A stretch of 64,000 nt of DNA from Rhizomicrobium electricum (GTDB lineage: Bacteria; Pseudomonadota; Alphaproteobacteria; Micropepsales; Micropepsaceae), in NCBI RefSeq assembly GCF_011762045.1, contig NZ_JAASQS010000006.1, positions 310,001-374,000 of the forward strand, in the 5' to 3' direction. A program made the position numbers and the translations under genes. Position 1 is the first letter of the stretch. Each line of letters opens with the position of its first letter. The notes beneath the pieces were generated by a model that had not been told where the DNA came from, made no database searches, and saw nothing but the letters and a program-made list of their open reading frames with translations. This document shows, piece after piece, positions 25,318 through 34,057 of the stretch.

Positions 25318-26238
25318 CTAGCGCTTCTGGCGCCGCAATCCGAATAGTCCCAGCATCAGTGTGCTGGCGAAGAACACCGGCAGCGAGGCCGGTTCCGGGG
25401 TATCGACCAGGGTGGCGATGAACCCGTGATAGTTCTCCTTGTCGTCGCCGTAGGTGCCGACAATCGTACCGGCATCGTTGATGCCAGTGGGGTCGGTGAA
25501 ATTAGAGCCGGGAAAATTGATCGGCAGGTAGAGCCCGCTGAGATAAAGGAAGCCGGTATCGTAATCGCTCTGGCCGACAATGGCGCCGTAGGTGTTGATG
25601 CCGTTGAAGGTCGTGGCGCCGGCGCCCGGCCGGTTGATGGTCGTCAGCACGCCGCTTTTGTCGATGAAGCCGTTGGCTCCGCCGAGCCAGTACTCGCCGA
25701 CGATGGTGCCGCTGCTGTTGATGCCGGCCGGCTGGGTGGATTCGGCGCTCGGCTGTTTGATGTCGGTGAAGGAGCCGCCGCTATAGAGAAAGCCGCTCGA
25801 CGAAAAGCCCGTGTCGCTGGAGCCAACGACTTGGTTCCAATTGTTGATGGCCGTGACGTTGGTGTAGTCCGCACCCGGCCGGTTGATGTCGGTGAAGCTC
25901 GTCCCGTCGAAGATGTAGCCGTGGCTATGGTAGCTCGCATCCTTCCAGGTGCCCGCGATGACGCCGTGGTCGTTGATGCCTGAGGCGTCGGTGGCTTTCG
26001 CGCCGGGACGGGTGAAACTGGTGAAGCTGCCGCCCTGATACACGAAGGCGCTGAAGCCGCTCGCGTTCTCAGATTTCCCTACGACTTGGCCTTTGTTGTT
26101 GATGCCCAGAACCCAGGTGTCCGTCGCACCCGGAAGATCGATCGTGGTGTAGTGATACACATACGCATTGGCGACGGCTGTCGTCATGCAAAACGCCGCC
26201 ACGATCCATGCACACAGGTGTGAAAATTTTACCCGCAT
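25318..26238 (-). CDS. HAF-repeat PEP-CTERM sorting-domain protein
   Basis: A 306-residue secreted protein. A signal peptide ends at about residue 25 (TAVANAY). About six repeats of 38-40 residues follow, built on GINNxGQVVG and FxYxGGSFTxI, the extracellular HAF pattern likely to form a beta-propeller. The C-terminus has a PEP-CTERM signal: TPEPASLP, a hydrophobic helix (VFFASTLMLGLFG) and the basic end LRRQKR. Such proteins are processed by an exosortase; none is in this window. ATG 26238 is chosen; the open frame upstream is an rmuC shadow. Expected location is the cell surface or extracellular matrix. Confidence 0.85.
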   Translation of the reverse strand: MRVKFSHLCAWIVAAFCMTTAVANAYVYHYTTIDLPGATDTWVLGINNKGQVVGKSENASGFSAFVYQGGSFTSFTRPGAKATDASGINDHGVIAGTWKDASYHSHGYIFDGTSFTDINRPGADYTNVTAINNWNQVVGSSDTGFSSSGFLYSGGSFTDIKQPSAESTQPAGINSSGTIVGEYWLGGANGFIDKSGVLTTINRPGAGATTFNGINTYGAIVGQSDYDTGFLYLSGLYLPINFPGSNFTDPTGINDAGTIVGTYGDDKENYHGFIATLVDTPEPASLPVFFASTLMLGLFGLRRQKR

Positions 26239-26381
26239 GTCTTTCCCTCCTCGGTTGTCGGCAGGCGGGAGAGCAAGCGGTATGCCAGCAGAGAGCGTTA
26301 GGAAATCGGCCGTAGTTCCTGTCGGAATTGTTAGATTGTAAGCGAATACGACAAATGAGCCCGGTGGCCGGATCGGGCGGC

Positions 26382-27773
26382 CTATTCCGCGTCCGGCCCC
26401 GGAAGGCCGAGCAGATCCTGCGCTTCCCCGGCGGGCAACATTTCGACGTCGCGCAAGCGGCGGTTCATTACATTGGTGCGGGTGTCGAGGGCGTCGATGG
26501 TGTTGGCGGCGGCGCCGAGCTGCTTCTTCAGCTTTTCCACCACCTCGCCATGCTTGGCGAATTCGGCCCGCACCGCGCCCAGCACCTTCCACACTTCGCC
26601 CGAGCGCTTCTGCAACGCCATCGTCCTGAAGCCCATCGCGAAGGCGGACATCTGCGCCGTCAGCGTGGTCGGCCCGGCGATGGTGACGTGATAGTTGCGC
26701 TGGATTTCCTCGATCACCCCGGTGCGGCGCACGACTTCGGCGAACAGGCCTTCCATCGGCAGGAACAGGATGGCGGTGTCGGTGGTATAGGGCGGCACGA
26801 TGTACTTGTCGTGGATGGTCTTGGCGCATTGTTTGACGCGCACTTCCAAGGCATCGCCCGCCGTCTTCACCGCATCGGCATCGCCGCGTTCCGAGGCTTC
26901 GACCAGACGCAGATAATCTTCCTGCGGGAATTTGGAATCGATCGGCATCAAGATCTCGTCGCCGTCGTCGCGGCCCGGCAGGCGGATGGCGAATTCGACC
27001 CGGTCGGCGCTGCCCGGCGTCACCGCCACGTTGGTGGCGTACTGGTTCGGCGCCAGGATCTGATCGAGCAGCATGCCGAGCTGCACTTCGCCCAGGATGC
27101 CGCGCGTCTTGACGTTCGACAGCACTCTTTTCAGGTCGCCGACGCCGGTGGCGAGAGTCTGCATTTCGCCGAGGCCCTGATGCACGCGTTCGAGCTGTTC
27201 GGTCACGGTGCGGAACGATTCGCCGAGGCGCTTTTCGAGTTCGGTCTGCAGCTTTTCGTCGACGGTCCGGCGCATCTCGTCGAGTTTTTCGGAGTTCTCG
27301 CGCCTGAGAACGTCGAGCCGCCCTTCCACCGTCTGGCGCAGCGCTTCGGCCGCCAGCGCCTGTTTGTCCGAGAGGCCTTTCAGCTCCGCCACCACGGTGT
27401 CGAGGCGCTCTTTCTGGTGTTCGCCCAGCCCTTTGAGATTGGCGGTCAGCATCTCGGTGGTCTGGGCAAAACTGGCGGCGAGAGCTTCGCGGGTGTCGCG
27501 CGCGGCGCCGGTTTGCTGGGTCGCGGCGGTCTCGAGCTTGGCCTCGGTCGCGGCCTGAAAATCCTTGATCAGGCCGCGGATTTCTTCACGCAAGGCGCGG
27601 GCCTGATCGGCGCTGTCGGCGCGGATGCGGTCGGCTTCGGTGCGGACGGTGTCGCCGACGCCGTTCTCGCTCCGCGTGCGGCCGAAGCCGAACAGCACCA
27701 GCAGAACGGCGGCGCCGGTCACCAATGCCACACCGAGGGTAAGGAGTTGAACGACGCCGGAAATCTGGTCCAT
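26382..27773 (-). CDS. rmuC: DNA recombination protein RmuC
   Basis: A 463-residue protein. An N-terminal membrane helix (LLTLGVALVTGAAVLLVLFGF) is followed by a long coiled coil (about residues 45-230). The RmuC nuclease-like domain (about 235-420) has LGEVQLGMLLDQILAPNQY, DSKFPQEDYLRLVEA and IVPPYTTDTAILFLPMEGL. RmuC limits inversion rearrangements between short inverted repeats. It is divergent from def with 89 bp between the starts. Confidence 0.95.
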   Translation of the reverse strand: MDQISGVVQLLTLGVALVTGAAVLLVLFGFGRTRSENGVGDTVRTEADRIRADSADQARALREEIRGLIKDFQAATEAKLETAATQQTGAARDTREALAASFAQTTEMLTANLKGLGEHQKERLDTVVAELKGLSDKQALAAEALRQTVEGRLDVLRRENSEKLDEMRRTVDEKLQTELEKRLGESFRTVTEQLERVHQGLGEMQTLATGVGDLKRVLSNVKTRGILGEVQLGMLLDQILAPNQYATNVAVTPGSADRVEFAIRLPGRDDGDEILMPIDSKFPQEDYLRLVEASERGDADAVKTAGDALEVRVKQCAKTIHDKYIVPPYTTDTAILFLPMEGLFAEVVRRTGVIEEIQRNYHVTIAGPTTLTAQMSAFAMGFRTMALQKRSGEVWKVLGAVRAEFAKHGEVVEKLKKQLGAAANTIDALDTRTNVMNRRLRDVEMLPAGEAQDLLGLPGPDAE

Positions 27774-27862
27774 GGCCCTGATCTGCTTCGAGGATTTCCG
27801 GCAGTTTAACCCGATTCTCGGCCCGGCTTGACCCTTACGGCCCCCGCGCTTATCTGAAGCAT

Positions 27863-28375
27863 ATGGCCAAACGCACCATCCTGACCGCCCCCGATCCCCG
27901 GCTGAAGCAGTCGGGCAAAGACGTCGTCAAAGTGGACGGCGAAATCCGCACGCTGATCGAGGACATGCTGGAAACCATGTATGCCGCCGATGGCGTCGGC
28001 CTGGCGGCGCCGCAGATCGGCGTGTCGCTCAACGTGGTGGTGATCGACGTCGCCCAGAAAGAGAACAAGAACGAGCCCCAGGCCTTCCTCAATCCCAAGA
28101 TCGTGTGGGCCTCGGACGAGACCGCCAAGTTCGAGGAAGGCTGCCTGTCGGTGCCCGACATCTGGGAAGAAGTGACGCGCGCCACCGCCATCCGCGTCGA
28201 ATACATGGATCGCGACGGCAACCAACAGACGCTGGAAGCCGACGGTTTCCTCGCCGATTGCCTGCAGCACGAAATCGACCACCTCAACGGCACCCTCTTC
28301 ATCGACCATCTGTCGCGGCTCAAGCGCTCGATGGCGCTCCGCAAGCTGGAAAAGAAGAAGAAGGAACTGGCGTAA
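27863..28375 (+). CDS. def: Peptide deformylase
   Basis: A 170-residue metallo-hydrolase that removes the formyl group from nascent proteins. All three motifs are intact: GVGLAAPQIG (about residues 46-55), EEGCLSVP (about 91-98) and QHEIDHLNG (about 135-143), giving the Cys-His-His metal site. It is followed by fmt, the enzyme that adds the formyl group to Met-tRNA, and truA. Repeat copy 2 separates it from fmt. Confidence 0.97.
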   Translation: MAKRTILTAPDPRLKQSGKDVVKVDGEIRTLIEDMLETMYAADGVGLAAPQIGVSLNVVVIDVAQKENKNEPQAFLNPKIVWASDETAKFEEGCLSVPDIWEEVTRATAIRVEYMDRDGNQQTLEADGFLADCLQHEIDHLNGTLFIDHLSRLKRSMALRKLEKKKKELA

Positions 28376-28390
28376 AGGCGCCTACCACCT

Positions 28391-28519
28391 GTCATCCCCG
28401 GCTGAGCAAGCAAGGCGCAGCGAAGGGAAGGGGACCCAGGTGGATGCGGTTGTGCTAGATTTCTACTCCTGGATTCCCTTCCCCTCTGGACGCTGAGGCG
28501 TCCTGCGGCCGGGAATGAC
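28391..28519. repeat. Dispersed palindromic repeat, copy 2
   Basis: A 129-bp element with inverted ends GTCATCCCCGGC and GCCGGGAATGAC (one mismatch). Inside are GGGAAGGGGACCCAGG and the complementary-type block CTGGATTCCCTTCCCC, so most of the element can fold on itself. It lies between def and fmt, 17 bp before the fmt start. Confidence 0.8.
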
Positions 28520-28536
28520 AACAAGGGTATCGGGGG

Positions 28537-29454
28537 ATGACTCTCAGACTCGCCTTTATGGGCACGCCGGATTTCGCCGTGCCGCTGCTCGCCGAATTGA
28601 TCGCCGAAGGGCACGACATCGCGGCCGTCTATTCCCAGCCGCCCCGGCCAAAGGGGCGCGGCATGAAAGAAGTGCCGTCGCCGGTCGCCGCTCTGGCGCT
28701 CAAGCACGACCTTGAAGTTCGCACCCCGGTCAGTTTGCGTAAAGCCGAGCCGCAAGCCGAGTTTGCCGCGCTGAATCTCGACGTCGCGGTGGTCGCCGCC
28801 TACGGCCTCCTCTTACCCAAGCCGATTCTCGATGCGCCGCGGCTCGGCTGCTGGAATCTGCATGGTTCGCTGTTGCCGCGCTGGCGTGGTGCCGCCCCGA
28901 TCCAGCGCGCCGTGATGGCGGGCGACACTGAGACCGGCGTGATGGTGATGCAGATGGAAGAAGGCCTCGACACGGGGCCGTATCTCCTCACCGCGAAAAC
29001 CCTCATCGGCCGCAAGACGGCGGGCGAACTCACTGACGAACTCGCCGCCACCGGCGCCAAATTGATGGCGCAAGGCTTGCGGCTGCTCGAAAGCGGCAGC
29101 GTCACCGCCACGCCGCAAGGCGACGAGGGCGCGACCTACGCCAAGAAAATCCTCAAAGACGAAGCCCGCATCGATTGGACCCAATCCGCTGCAGAGGTCG
29201 ATTGCCATATCCGAGGGCTGTCGCCGTGGCCCGGCGCCTTCAGTGAAGCGGGTGGCGAACGTCTGAAAATTCTCTATGCCGAACCGGTCGACGGCCGCGG
29301 CGCGCCCGGCACCGTGCTCGACGATCAACTCACCATTGCGTGCGGCAGCGGTGCAGTGCGGCTCACTCGCGTGCAGCGTCCCGGCAAAGCCGCGATGGCG
29401 GCGGCCGATCTGTTGCGCGGCTGGACACTCGCCAAAGGAACGGTGCTGGTCTGA
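28537..29454 (+). CDS. fmt: Methionyl-tRNA formyltransferase
   Basis: A 305-residue enzyme that formylates initiator Met-tRNA. The N-terminal catalytic domain contains [15 protein letters not shown] and [16 protein letters not shown], and the active-site stretch [20 protein letters not shown] (about residues 108-127). The C-terminal OB-like domain (about 205-300) has [11 protein letters not shown]. The stop overlaps the truA start (TGATG). The ribosome binding site AAGGG stands just outside repeat copy 2. Confidence 0.96.
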   Translation: MTLRLAFMGTPDFAVPLLAELIAEGHDIAAVYSQPPRPKGRGMKEVPSPVAALALKHDLEVRTPVSLRKAEPQAEFAALNLDVAVVAAYGLLLPKPILDAPRLGCWNLHGSLLPRWRGAAPIQRAVMAGDTETGVMVMQMEEGLDTGPYLLTAKTLIGRKTAGELTDELAATGAKLMAQGLRLLESGSVTATPQGDEGATYAKKILKDEARIDWTQSAAEVDCHIRGLSPWPGAFSEAGGERLKILYAEPVDGRGAPGTVLDDQLTIACGSGAVRLTRVQRPGKAAMAAADLLRGWTLAKGTVLV

Positions 29455-30191
29455 TGCCGCGCTATCGCATCACGGTCGAATATGACGGCACGCCGTTCGT
29501 CGGCTGGCAGCGGCAGGACAACGGCCCGTCGGTGCAAGGCACACTCGAAGCGGCCATTAAGTCCTTTTCATCCGAGACCGTCACCGTCACCGGCGCCGGG
29601 CGCACCGATACCGGCGTGCATGCGCTGGGGCAGGTGGCGCATTTCGATCTCGTCAAAGAGTTCCATCCCGACCGCGTCCGCGATGCGCTGAACCATTTCG
29701 TGCGTCCGTCGCCGATTGCGGTGCTGACGGCTGAAATCGCCGATCCGGACTTTCACGCCCGCTTCTCGGCCAAGGCGCGCCATTATCTTTATCGCATCGT
29801 CTGCCGGCGCGCGCCGCTGGCGCTCGAGCGCGATCACGCTTGGCATGTGGTGCACAATCTCGATGCCGAAGCGATGCACGCCGCGGCGCAGGAACTTGTC
29901 GGCCAGCACGATTTCACCACCTTCCGCGCTTCCGAGTGTCAGGCCAAGTCGCCGGTCAAGACGCTGGACAAACTGACGGTGCGCCGCGCGCTGGATGAGA
30001 TTGCCATCGAAGCCTCGGCGCGCTCATTCCTGCACCATCAGGTGCGCTCGATGGTCGGCACGCTGAAACTGGTCGGCGAAGGCAAATGGCGTCCGCGCGA
30101 TGTCGCCAGTGCACTTGAGGCCTGCGACCGCTCCCGCTGCGGCCCCGTCGCACCGCCGGACGGGCTTTATTTCGTGAAAGTGGATTACTAA
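29454..30191 (+). CDS. truA: tRNA pseudouridine(38-40) synthase TruA
   Basis: A 245-residue enzyme. It opens with [18 protein letters not shown]. The catalytic Asp lies in [18 protein letters not shown] (about residues 50-67), followed by RARYYLYRI-type RHYLYRIVC and the [16 protein letters not shown] stretch. It modifies anticodon-stem positions 38-40. It overlaps fmt by one base. Confidence 0.96.
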   Translation: MPRYRITVEYDGTPFVGWQRQDNGPSVQGTLEAAIKSFSSETVTVTGAGRTDTGVHALGQVAHFDLVKEFHPDRVRDALNHFVRPSPIAVLTAEIADPDFHARFSAKARHYLYRIVCRRAPLALERDHAWHVVHNLDAEAMHAAAQELVGQHDFTTFRASECQAKSPVKTLDKLTVRRALDEIAIEASARSFLHHQVRSMVGTLKLVGEGKWRPRDVASALEACDRSRCGPVAPPDGLYFVKVDY

Positions 30192-30199
30192 GCGTTATT

Positions 30200-30373
30200 G
30201 TCATCCCCGGCCGAAGCCGCGCAGCGGCGAAGGGGAAGGGGATCCAGGTCGTGACGCCTGGATTGCCGTTGACGATTTGGCACCGTGATTACTTTCGAAG
30301 GCCGGAACAACTCCAGCACCTGGGTCCCCTTCCCTCGCGTGATCGCTTCGCGCTCACACTCGCCGGGGATGAC
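30200..30373. repeat. Dispersed palindromic repeat, copy 3
   Basis: A 174-bp element with perfect inverted ends GTCATCCCCGGC and GCCGGGGATGAC. Internal blocks AAGGGGATCCAGG and CCTGGGTCCCCTTCCC match those of copies 1 and 2. It fills the gap between the convergent truA and murI genes, where it may act as a transcription barrier. Confidence 0.8.
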
Positions 30374-30382
30374 AGTCTGGCG

Positions 30383-31198
30383 TTACTGCAAGTCCACCTG
30401 TTCCACCGCACCCGGATCGATCGGGTTGCCGAAGAAGATTTCGCCGACGCGGGCAAAGCGGTCGGGGGCATCGGTGCAATAGAAATGATGCTCGCCGGGC
30501 TTTTCGGTGGCGCGCAGACCTTTTTCGTCCAGCAGCCGTTCCACCGCGTTGGCAGTAATCGCGGCACTGTCGACCAGCGTCACCTCCGGCCCGACCACGC
30601 GGGTGATCACGCCTTTCAGCGCCGGATAATGGGTGCAGCCCAGCACCAGCACTTTCGGTTTCGGCAAGCGCGCCATCAAGGGATCGAGATAGCGATGCGC
30701 CACCGCTTCGGCGATGGGGCCGTCGGTCAATCCTTCTTCTGCCATCGGCACGAACAGCGGGCAAGCCTGCTGCACCACCGGCGCGGTCGAATGGGCGTGA
30801 ATGGCGCGGACATAGGCACCGCCTTTGACCGTTCCTTCGGTGGCGATGACCCCGATGGGGCCGTTGGGCGCGACGGCGAGCGCGGCGGCGGCGCCCGGTT
30901 CGATCACGCCGATCACCGGCATCGGCGCCAGCGCTTCTTGTAAGTACGGCAAACCGACCGAAGCCGTGTTGCAGGCGATCACCACCAGCTTGACGCCATG
31001 GTCGGTCAGCGCGTGCGCGGCCTGCAAGGCATAGCGGCGCACGGTGTCGGCGCTCTTGGTGCCGTAGGGCAGGCGCGCGGTATCGCCGAGATAGAGAAAG
31101 CGTTCGCCCGGCAGCTTGGCCGCCAGAGCCTGCATGACGGTCAGCCCGCCCATGCCGGAATCGAAGACCCCAATGGGCGCGTTATTCGAAATAGTCAT
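30383..31198 (-). CDS. murI: Glutamate racemase
   Basis: A 271-residue enzyme that makes D-glutamate for peptidoglycan. GVFDSGMGGLTVMQAL (about residues 9-24) carries the first catalytic acid. The two catalytic Cys are in VVIACNTASV (about residue 73) and VLGCTHYPAL (about residue 183). Its start overlaps the end of dapE by 17 bp, placing it last in the cell-wall precursor operon. Confidence 0.95.
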   Translation of the reverse strand: MTISNNAPIGVFDSGMGGLTVMQALAAKLPGERFLYLGDTARLPYGTKSADTVRRYALQAAHALTDHGVKLVVIACNTASVGLPYLQEALAPMPVIGVIEPGAAAALAVAPNGPIGVIATEGTVKGGAYVRAIHAHSTAPVVQQACPLFVPMAEEGLTDGPIAEAVAHRYLDPLMARLPKPKVLVLGCTHYPALKGVITRVVGPEVTLVDSAAITANAVERLLDEKGLRATEKPGEHHFYCTDAPDRFARVGEIFFGNPIDPGAVEQVDLQ

Positions 31199-32330
31199 TG
31201 AGAATCGCGGTGTAGATGTCGGTCAGACGGGCGATGTCGGCGAGCGGCACGCATTCGTCGGATTGGTGCATGGTGGCGTTGACGAGGCCGAGTTCCACCA
31301 CCGGGCAAAGGTCTTTGATGAAACGCCCGTCCGAGGTGCCGCCGCCGGTCGAATGCGCCGGGGTGGTGCCGGTGACGCGCGCGACGGCGCGGTCGAGCAG
31401 ATCCATGAACGGTCCCGGCCCGACCGCATCGGCAACGCCGGAAAGATTGAAGTCGAGCGACACGGTGCAGCCGGTCGCGTCCGACACCGCTTTGGCGGCG
31501 GTGTTCAGATGCGTCTTCAGCGACTCGAAACTGTGCGCATCGCTGAAGCGGATGTTGAAGGCGCCCGTCGCCTTGGCGGGAATGAGATTGCAGGTCGGAT
31601 TGCCGGTATCGACGCTCGTGAACACCAGCGTCGAGGGATCGAACAATGCCGTGCCGCTGTCGAGCGGCGTCGCCGTCAGCCGCGTCACGAACTCCGCCAG
31701 CGCATGCACCGGGTTCTTCGCTTTTCCCGGCCAGGCGACATGGCCTTGCACGCCCTCCACGGTGACGCGCGTGTTCAGCGAGCCGCGGCGCCCGACCTTC
31801 AGCCCGTCGCCGACCGTCACTTGCGACGACGGCTCGCCGATCAGGCAATGATCGAAGGTGATGGCCTTGTCTTTCAGCCAGCGCAGCATTTTCGGCGTGC
31901 CGTTGATGGCATCGCCTTCCTCGTCGCCGGTGATGAGAAAGACGATAGAGCCCTTCAGCGGTCCTTTGGCGAGATGGCGTTCCACCGCCGCCGCGAAACA
32001 GGCGATGGACGATTTCATGTCGACCGCGCCGCGGCCGTAGAGAATGCCGTTCTCGATCACGGCATCGAACGGATCGTGCTTCCAGAAGGTGAGATCGCCC
32101 GGCGGCACCACATCGGTATGGCCGGCGAAACAGAACACCGGGCCTTCGCTGCCGATACGCGCGTAGAGATTTTCGGTGCGCGGGCCGCCGTCGCCGGCAA
32201 ACGGCAGGGCGGTGATGGCGAAACCGAGCGGTTCCAGCGCTCCGGCGAGAAGGCCGAGCGCGCCCTCGTCGTCGGGCGTCACGGACGGCCGCCGGATCAG
32301 GGCCTGGGCGAGATGGACGGGATCGATCAT
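31182..32330 (-). CDS. dapE: Succinyl-diaminopimelate desuccinylase
   Basis: A 382-residue M20-family zinc hydrolase. Metal ligands lie in FAGHTDVVPPGD (about residues 71-82) and in RGAVDMKSS (about 104-112). The catalytic and metal Glu pair is ITGDEEGDAINGT (about 136-148), and HSTGGGTSDGRFI is at about residue 352. It yields LL-diaminopimelate for lysine and peptidoglycan. dapD lies directly upstream in the same direction. Confidence 0.95.
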   Translation of the reverse strand: MIDPVHLAQALIRRPSVTPDDEGALGLLAGALEPLGFAITALPFAGDGGPRTENLYARIGSEGPVFCFAGHTDVVPPGDLTFWKHDPFDAVIENGILYGRGAVDMKSSIACFAAAVERHLAKGPLKGSIVFLITGDEEGDAINGTPKMLRWLKDKAITFDHCLIGEPSSQVTVGDGLKVGRRGSLNTRVTVEGVQGHVAWPGKAKNPVHALAEFVTRLTATPLDSGTALFDPSTLVFTSVDTGNPTCNLIPAKATGAFNIRFSDAHSFESLKTHLNTAAKAVSDATGCTVSLDFNLSGVADAVGPGPFMDLLDRAVARVTGTTPAHSTGGGTSDGRFIKDLCPVVELGLVNATMHQSDECVPLADIARLTDIYTAILNDYFE

Positions 32331-32366
32331 CCGGGGGATTTACGCTTGCCGCCTGGACGGGTCAAT

Positions 32367-33191
32367 TCAGGGCCGTAGCAGCTCGTTAATCGAGGTTTTC
32401 GAGCGGGTTTTGGCGTCCACCCGCTTGACGATGACGGCGCAGTACAACGCCGGCTTGCCGTCGCCGCCGCCCATGGTGCCGGAGACCACCACCGAATACG
32501 CCGGCACGCGGCCCATGAAAGTCTCGCCGGTGGCGCGGTCGATGATGGTGGTGGAGGCGCCGATGGTGGTGCCCATGGCGATCACCGAGCCTTCTTCGAC
32601 GACGACGCCTTCGGTCACTGCCGAACAGGCGCCGACGAAGCAATTGTCTTCGATGATGACCGGTCCGGCCTGCACCGGTTCGAGCACGCCGCCGATCACG
32701 ACGTTGGCCGAGATATGGCAATTCTCGCCGATCTGGCAGGCCGAGCCGATGGTGGCCCACGAGTCGATCATGGTGCCTTTGCCGACATGGGCGCCGATAT
32801 TGACGAAGCTCGGCATCACGATCACGCCCGGCGCCAGATAGGCGGCATGGCGTACGAACGCGCCCGGCACCACGCGCACGCCCGAGGCGCGCAGACGCGC
32901 TTCGTCCCAGCCGGCGAATTTCATCGCCACCTTGTCCCACCACAGCGTATCGCCGGGGCCGCCTTCGATCGCCACGTTGTCGTTGAGCCGGAACGACAAG
33001 AGGATCGCTTTCTTCAGCCACTGATTGACGACCCAGTGGCCGTCTTTCTTCTCGGCGACGCGCACCATCCCGGCATCGAGACCGGCCAGCGCCGAATCCA
33101 CCGCCTCGCGGATGTCGCCTTGGGTCGAGGCATTGATGTCGGCGCGGTTGTCCCAGGCGCGATCGATGACGGCGGCGAGCTCGTTCGGCAT
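32367..33191 (-). CDS. dapD: 2,3,4,5-tetrahydropyridine-2,6-dicarboxylate N-succinyltransferase
   Basis: A 274-residue left-handed beta-helix acyltransferase. Hexapeptide repeats occupy about residues 110-235 ([20 protein letters not shown]; then [15 protein letters not shown]). The N-terminal helical domain and the family stretch [13 protein letters not shown] are present. It transfers succinyl from succinyl-CoA to tetrahydrodipicolinate, one step before dapC and dapE. It sits 36 bp upstream of dapE. Confidence 0.95.
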   Translation of the reverse strand: MPNELAAVIDRAWDNRADINASTQGDIREAVDSALAGLDAGMVRVAEKKDGHWVVNQWLKKAILLSFRLNDNVAIEGGPGDTLWWDKVAMKFAGWDEARLRASGVRVVPGAFVRHAAYLAPGVIVMPSFVNIGAHVGKGTMIDSWATIGSACQIGENCHISANVVIGGVLEPVQAGPVIIEDNCFVGACSAVTEGVVVEEGSVIAMGTTIGASTTIIDRATGETFMGRVPAYSVVVSGTMGGGDGKPALYCAVIVKRVDAKTRSKTSINELLRP

Positions 33192-33212
33192 GACGGGTCC
33201 GGCAATGGGGCT

Positions 33213-33959
33213 TCAGAGGCGGATGGTCTGGAGGAAATCGGCGAGATCGTCAATCTCGTAGCTGAAGTTCTGGCGCGGCGTCGCCGACACCTGCGGCCCC
33301 TGGATCGACCAGCGCGTGTCCGAGCGGATGAAAACCGTGGTCATGCCGAGCGCGTGGGCGGGCACGAGGTTGCGGGCGGTGTCCTCGAACATGGCGGCGG
33401 CGTGGGGATCGAAACCGCCGGCCGCGACGATGCGGTCATAGGCTTCGGGGCGCGGTTTGGGCACGAAACCGATGGTGTGGATGTCCCAGATGTCGGCCCA
33501 CAGCCCGTCGAGGCCGATCTGCTTCAGCACGCGCTCGGCGTGATCGCGGCTGCCGTTGGTGAAGACGGCCCGCCGGCCGGTGAGGCGTTCGAGCGCCGGG
33601 CGCAGGGCCGGCTCGGGATGCAGCGGCGACAGGTCGACGTCGTGGACGTAATTGAGGAATTCGTCGGGATCGACGTGATCGCATTCCATCAGCCCGCGCA
33701 GCGTCGAGCCGTAGCTGCGGAAATAAAAGTGCTGCAGGGTGTAGGCCTCGCCGGGATGGACGTCGAGCCGGTGGGCGATGAACTCGGTCATGCGCGATTC
33801 GATCTGCGCGAACAGGTTGGAATCGGCGTGATAGAGGGTGTTGTCGAGATCGAAGATCCAGGTCTCGACATGGCGGAAATCGGGTGCCGTCGCCGGCGGA
33901 CCTGCTTCGTGCGCGATGCTGTCGATCACCGGACCAGCCCCTTCTCGCCCCATCAGCAT
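33213..33959 (-). CDS. HAD-family pyrimidine 5'-nucleotidase-like phosphatase
   Basis: A 248-residue HAD hydrolase of the Phm8/Sdt1 type. Motif I is FDLDNTLYHADSNLF (about residues 36-50), motif II is VFTNGSRDH, the motif III Lys is in FVPKPRPEAY and motif IV is MFEDTARNL. It would dephosphorylate nucleotides or small phosphates. The neighbourhood (argB-...-dapD) is typical of alphaproteobacteria. The start is unsure: ATG 33959, ATG 33953 and GTG 33929 are in frame, and only the last has a good GAAGGGG upstream. Confidence 0.88.
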   Translation of the reverse strand: MLMGREGAGPVIDSIAHEAGPPATAPDFRHVETWIFDLDNTLYHADSNLFAQIESRMTEFIAHRLDVHPGEAYTLQHFYFRSYGSTLRGLMECDHVDPDEFLNYVHDVDLSPLHPEPALRPALERLTGRRAVFTNGSRDHAERVLKQIGLDGLWADIWDIHTIGFVPKPRPEAYDRIVAAGGFDPHAAAMFEDTARNLVPAHALGMTTVFIRSDTRWSIQGPQVSATPRQNFSYEIDDLADFLQTIRL

Positions 33960-34057
33960 ATTCTGCGCGCACGATTTTGCACGAAGATTAACGGGCGCGG
34001 CGGCGTGGTGAACGAACCGTAAATTTCCGTATCGTTTCCGGCCGTAACGACAGGTTT

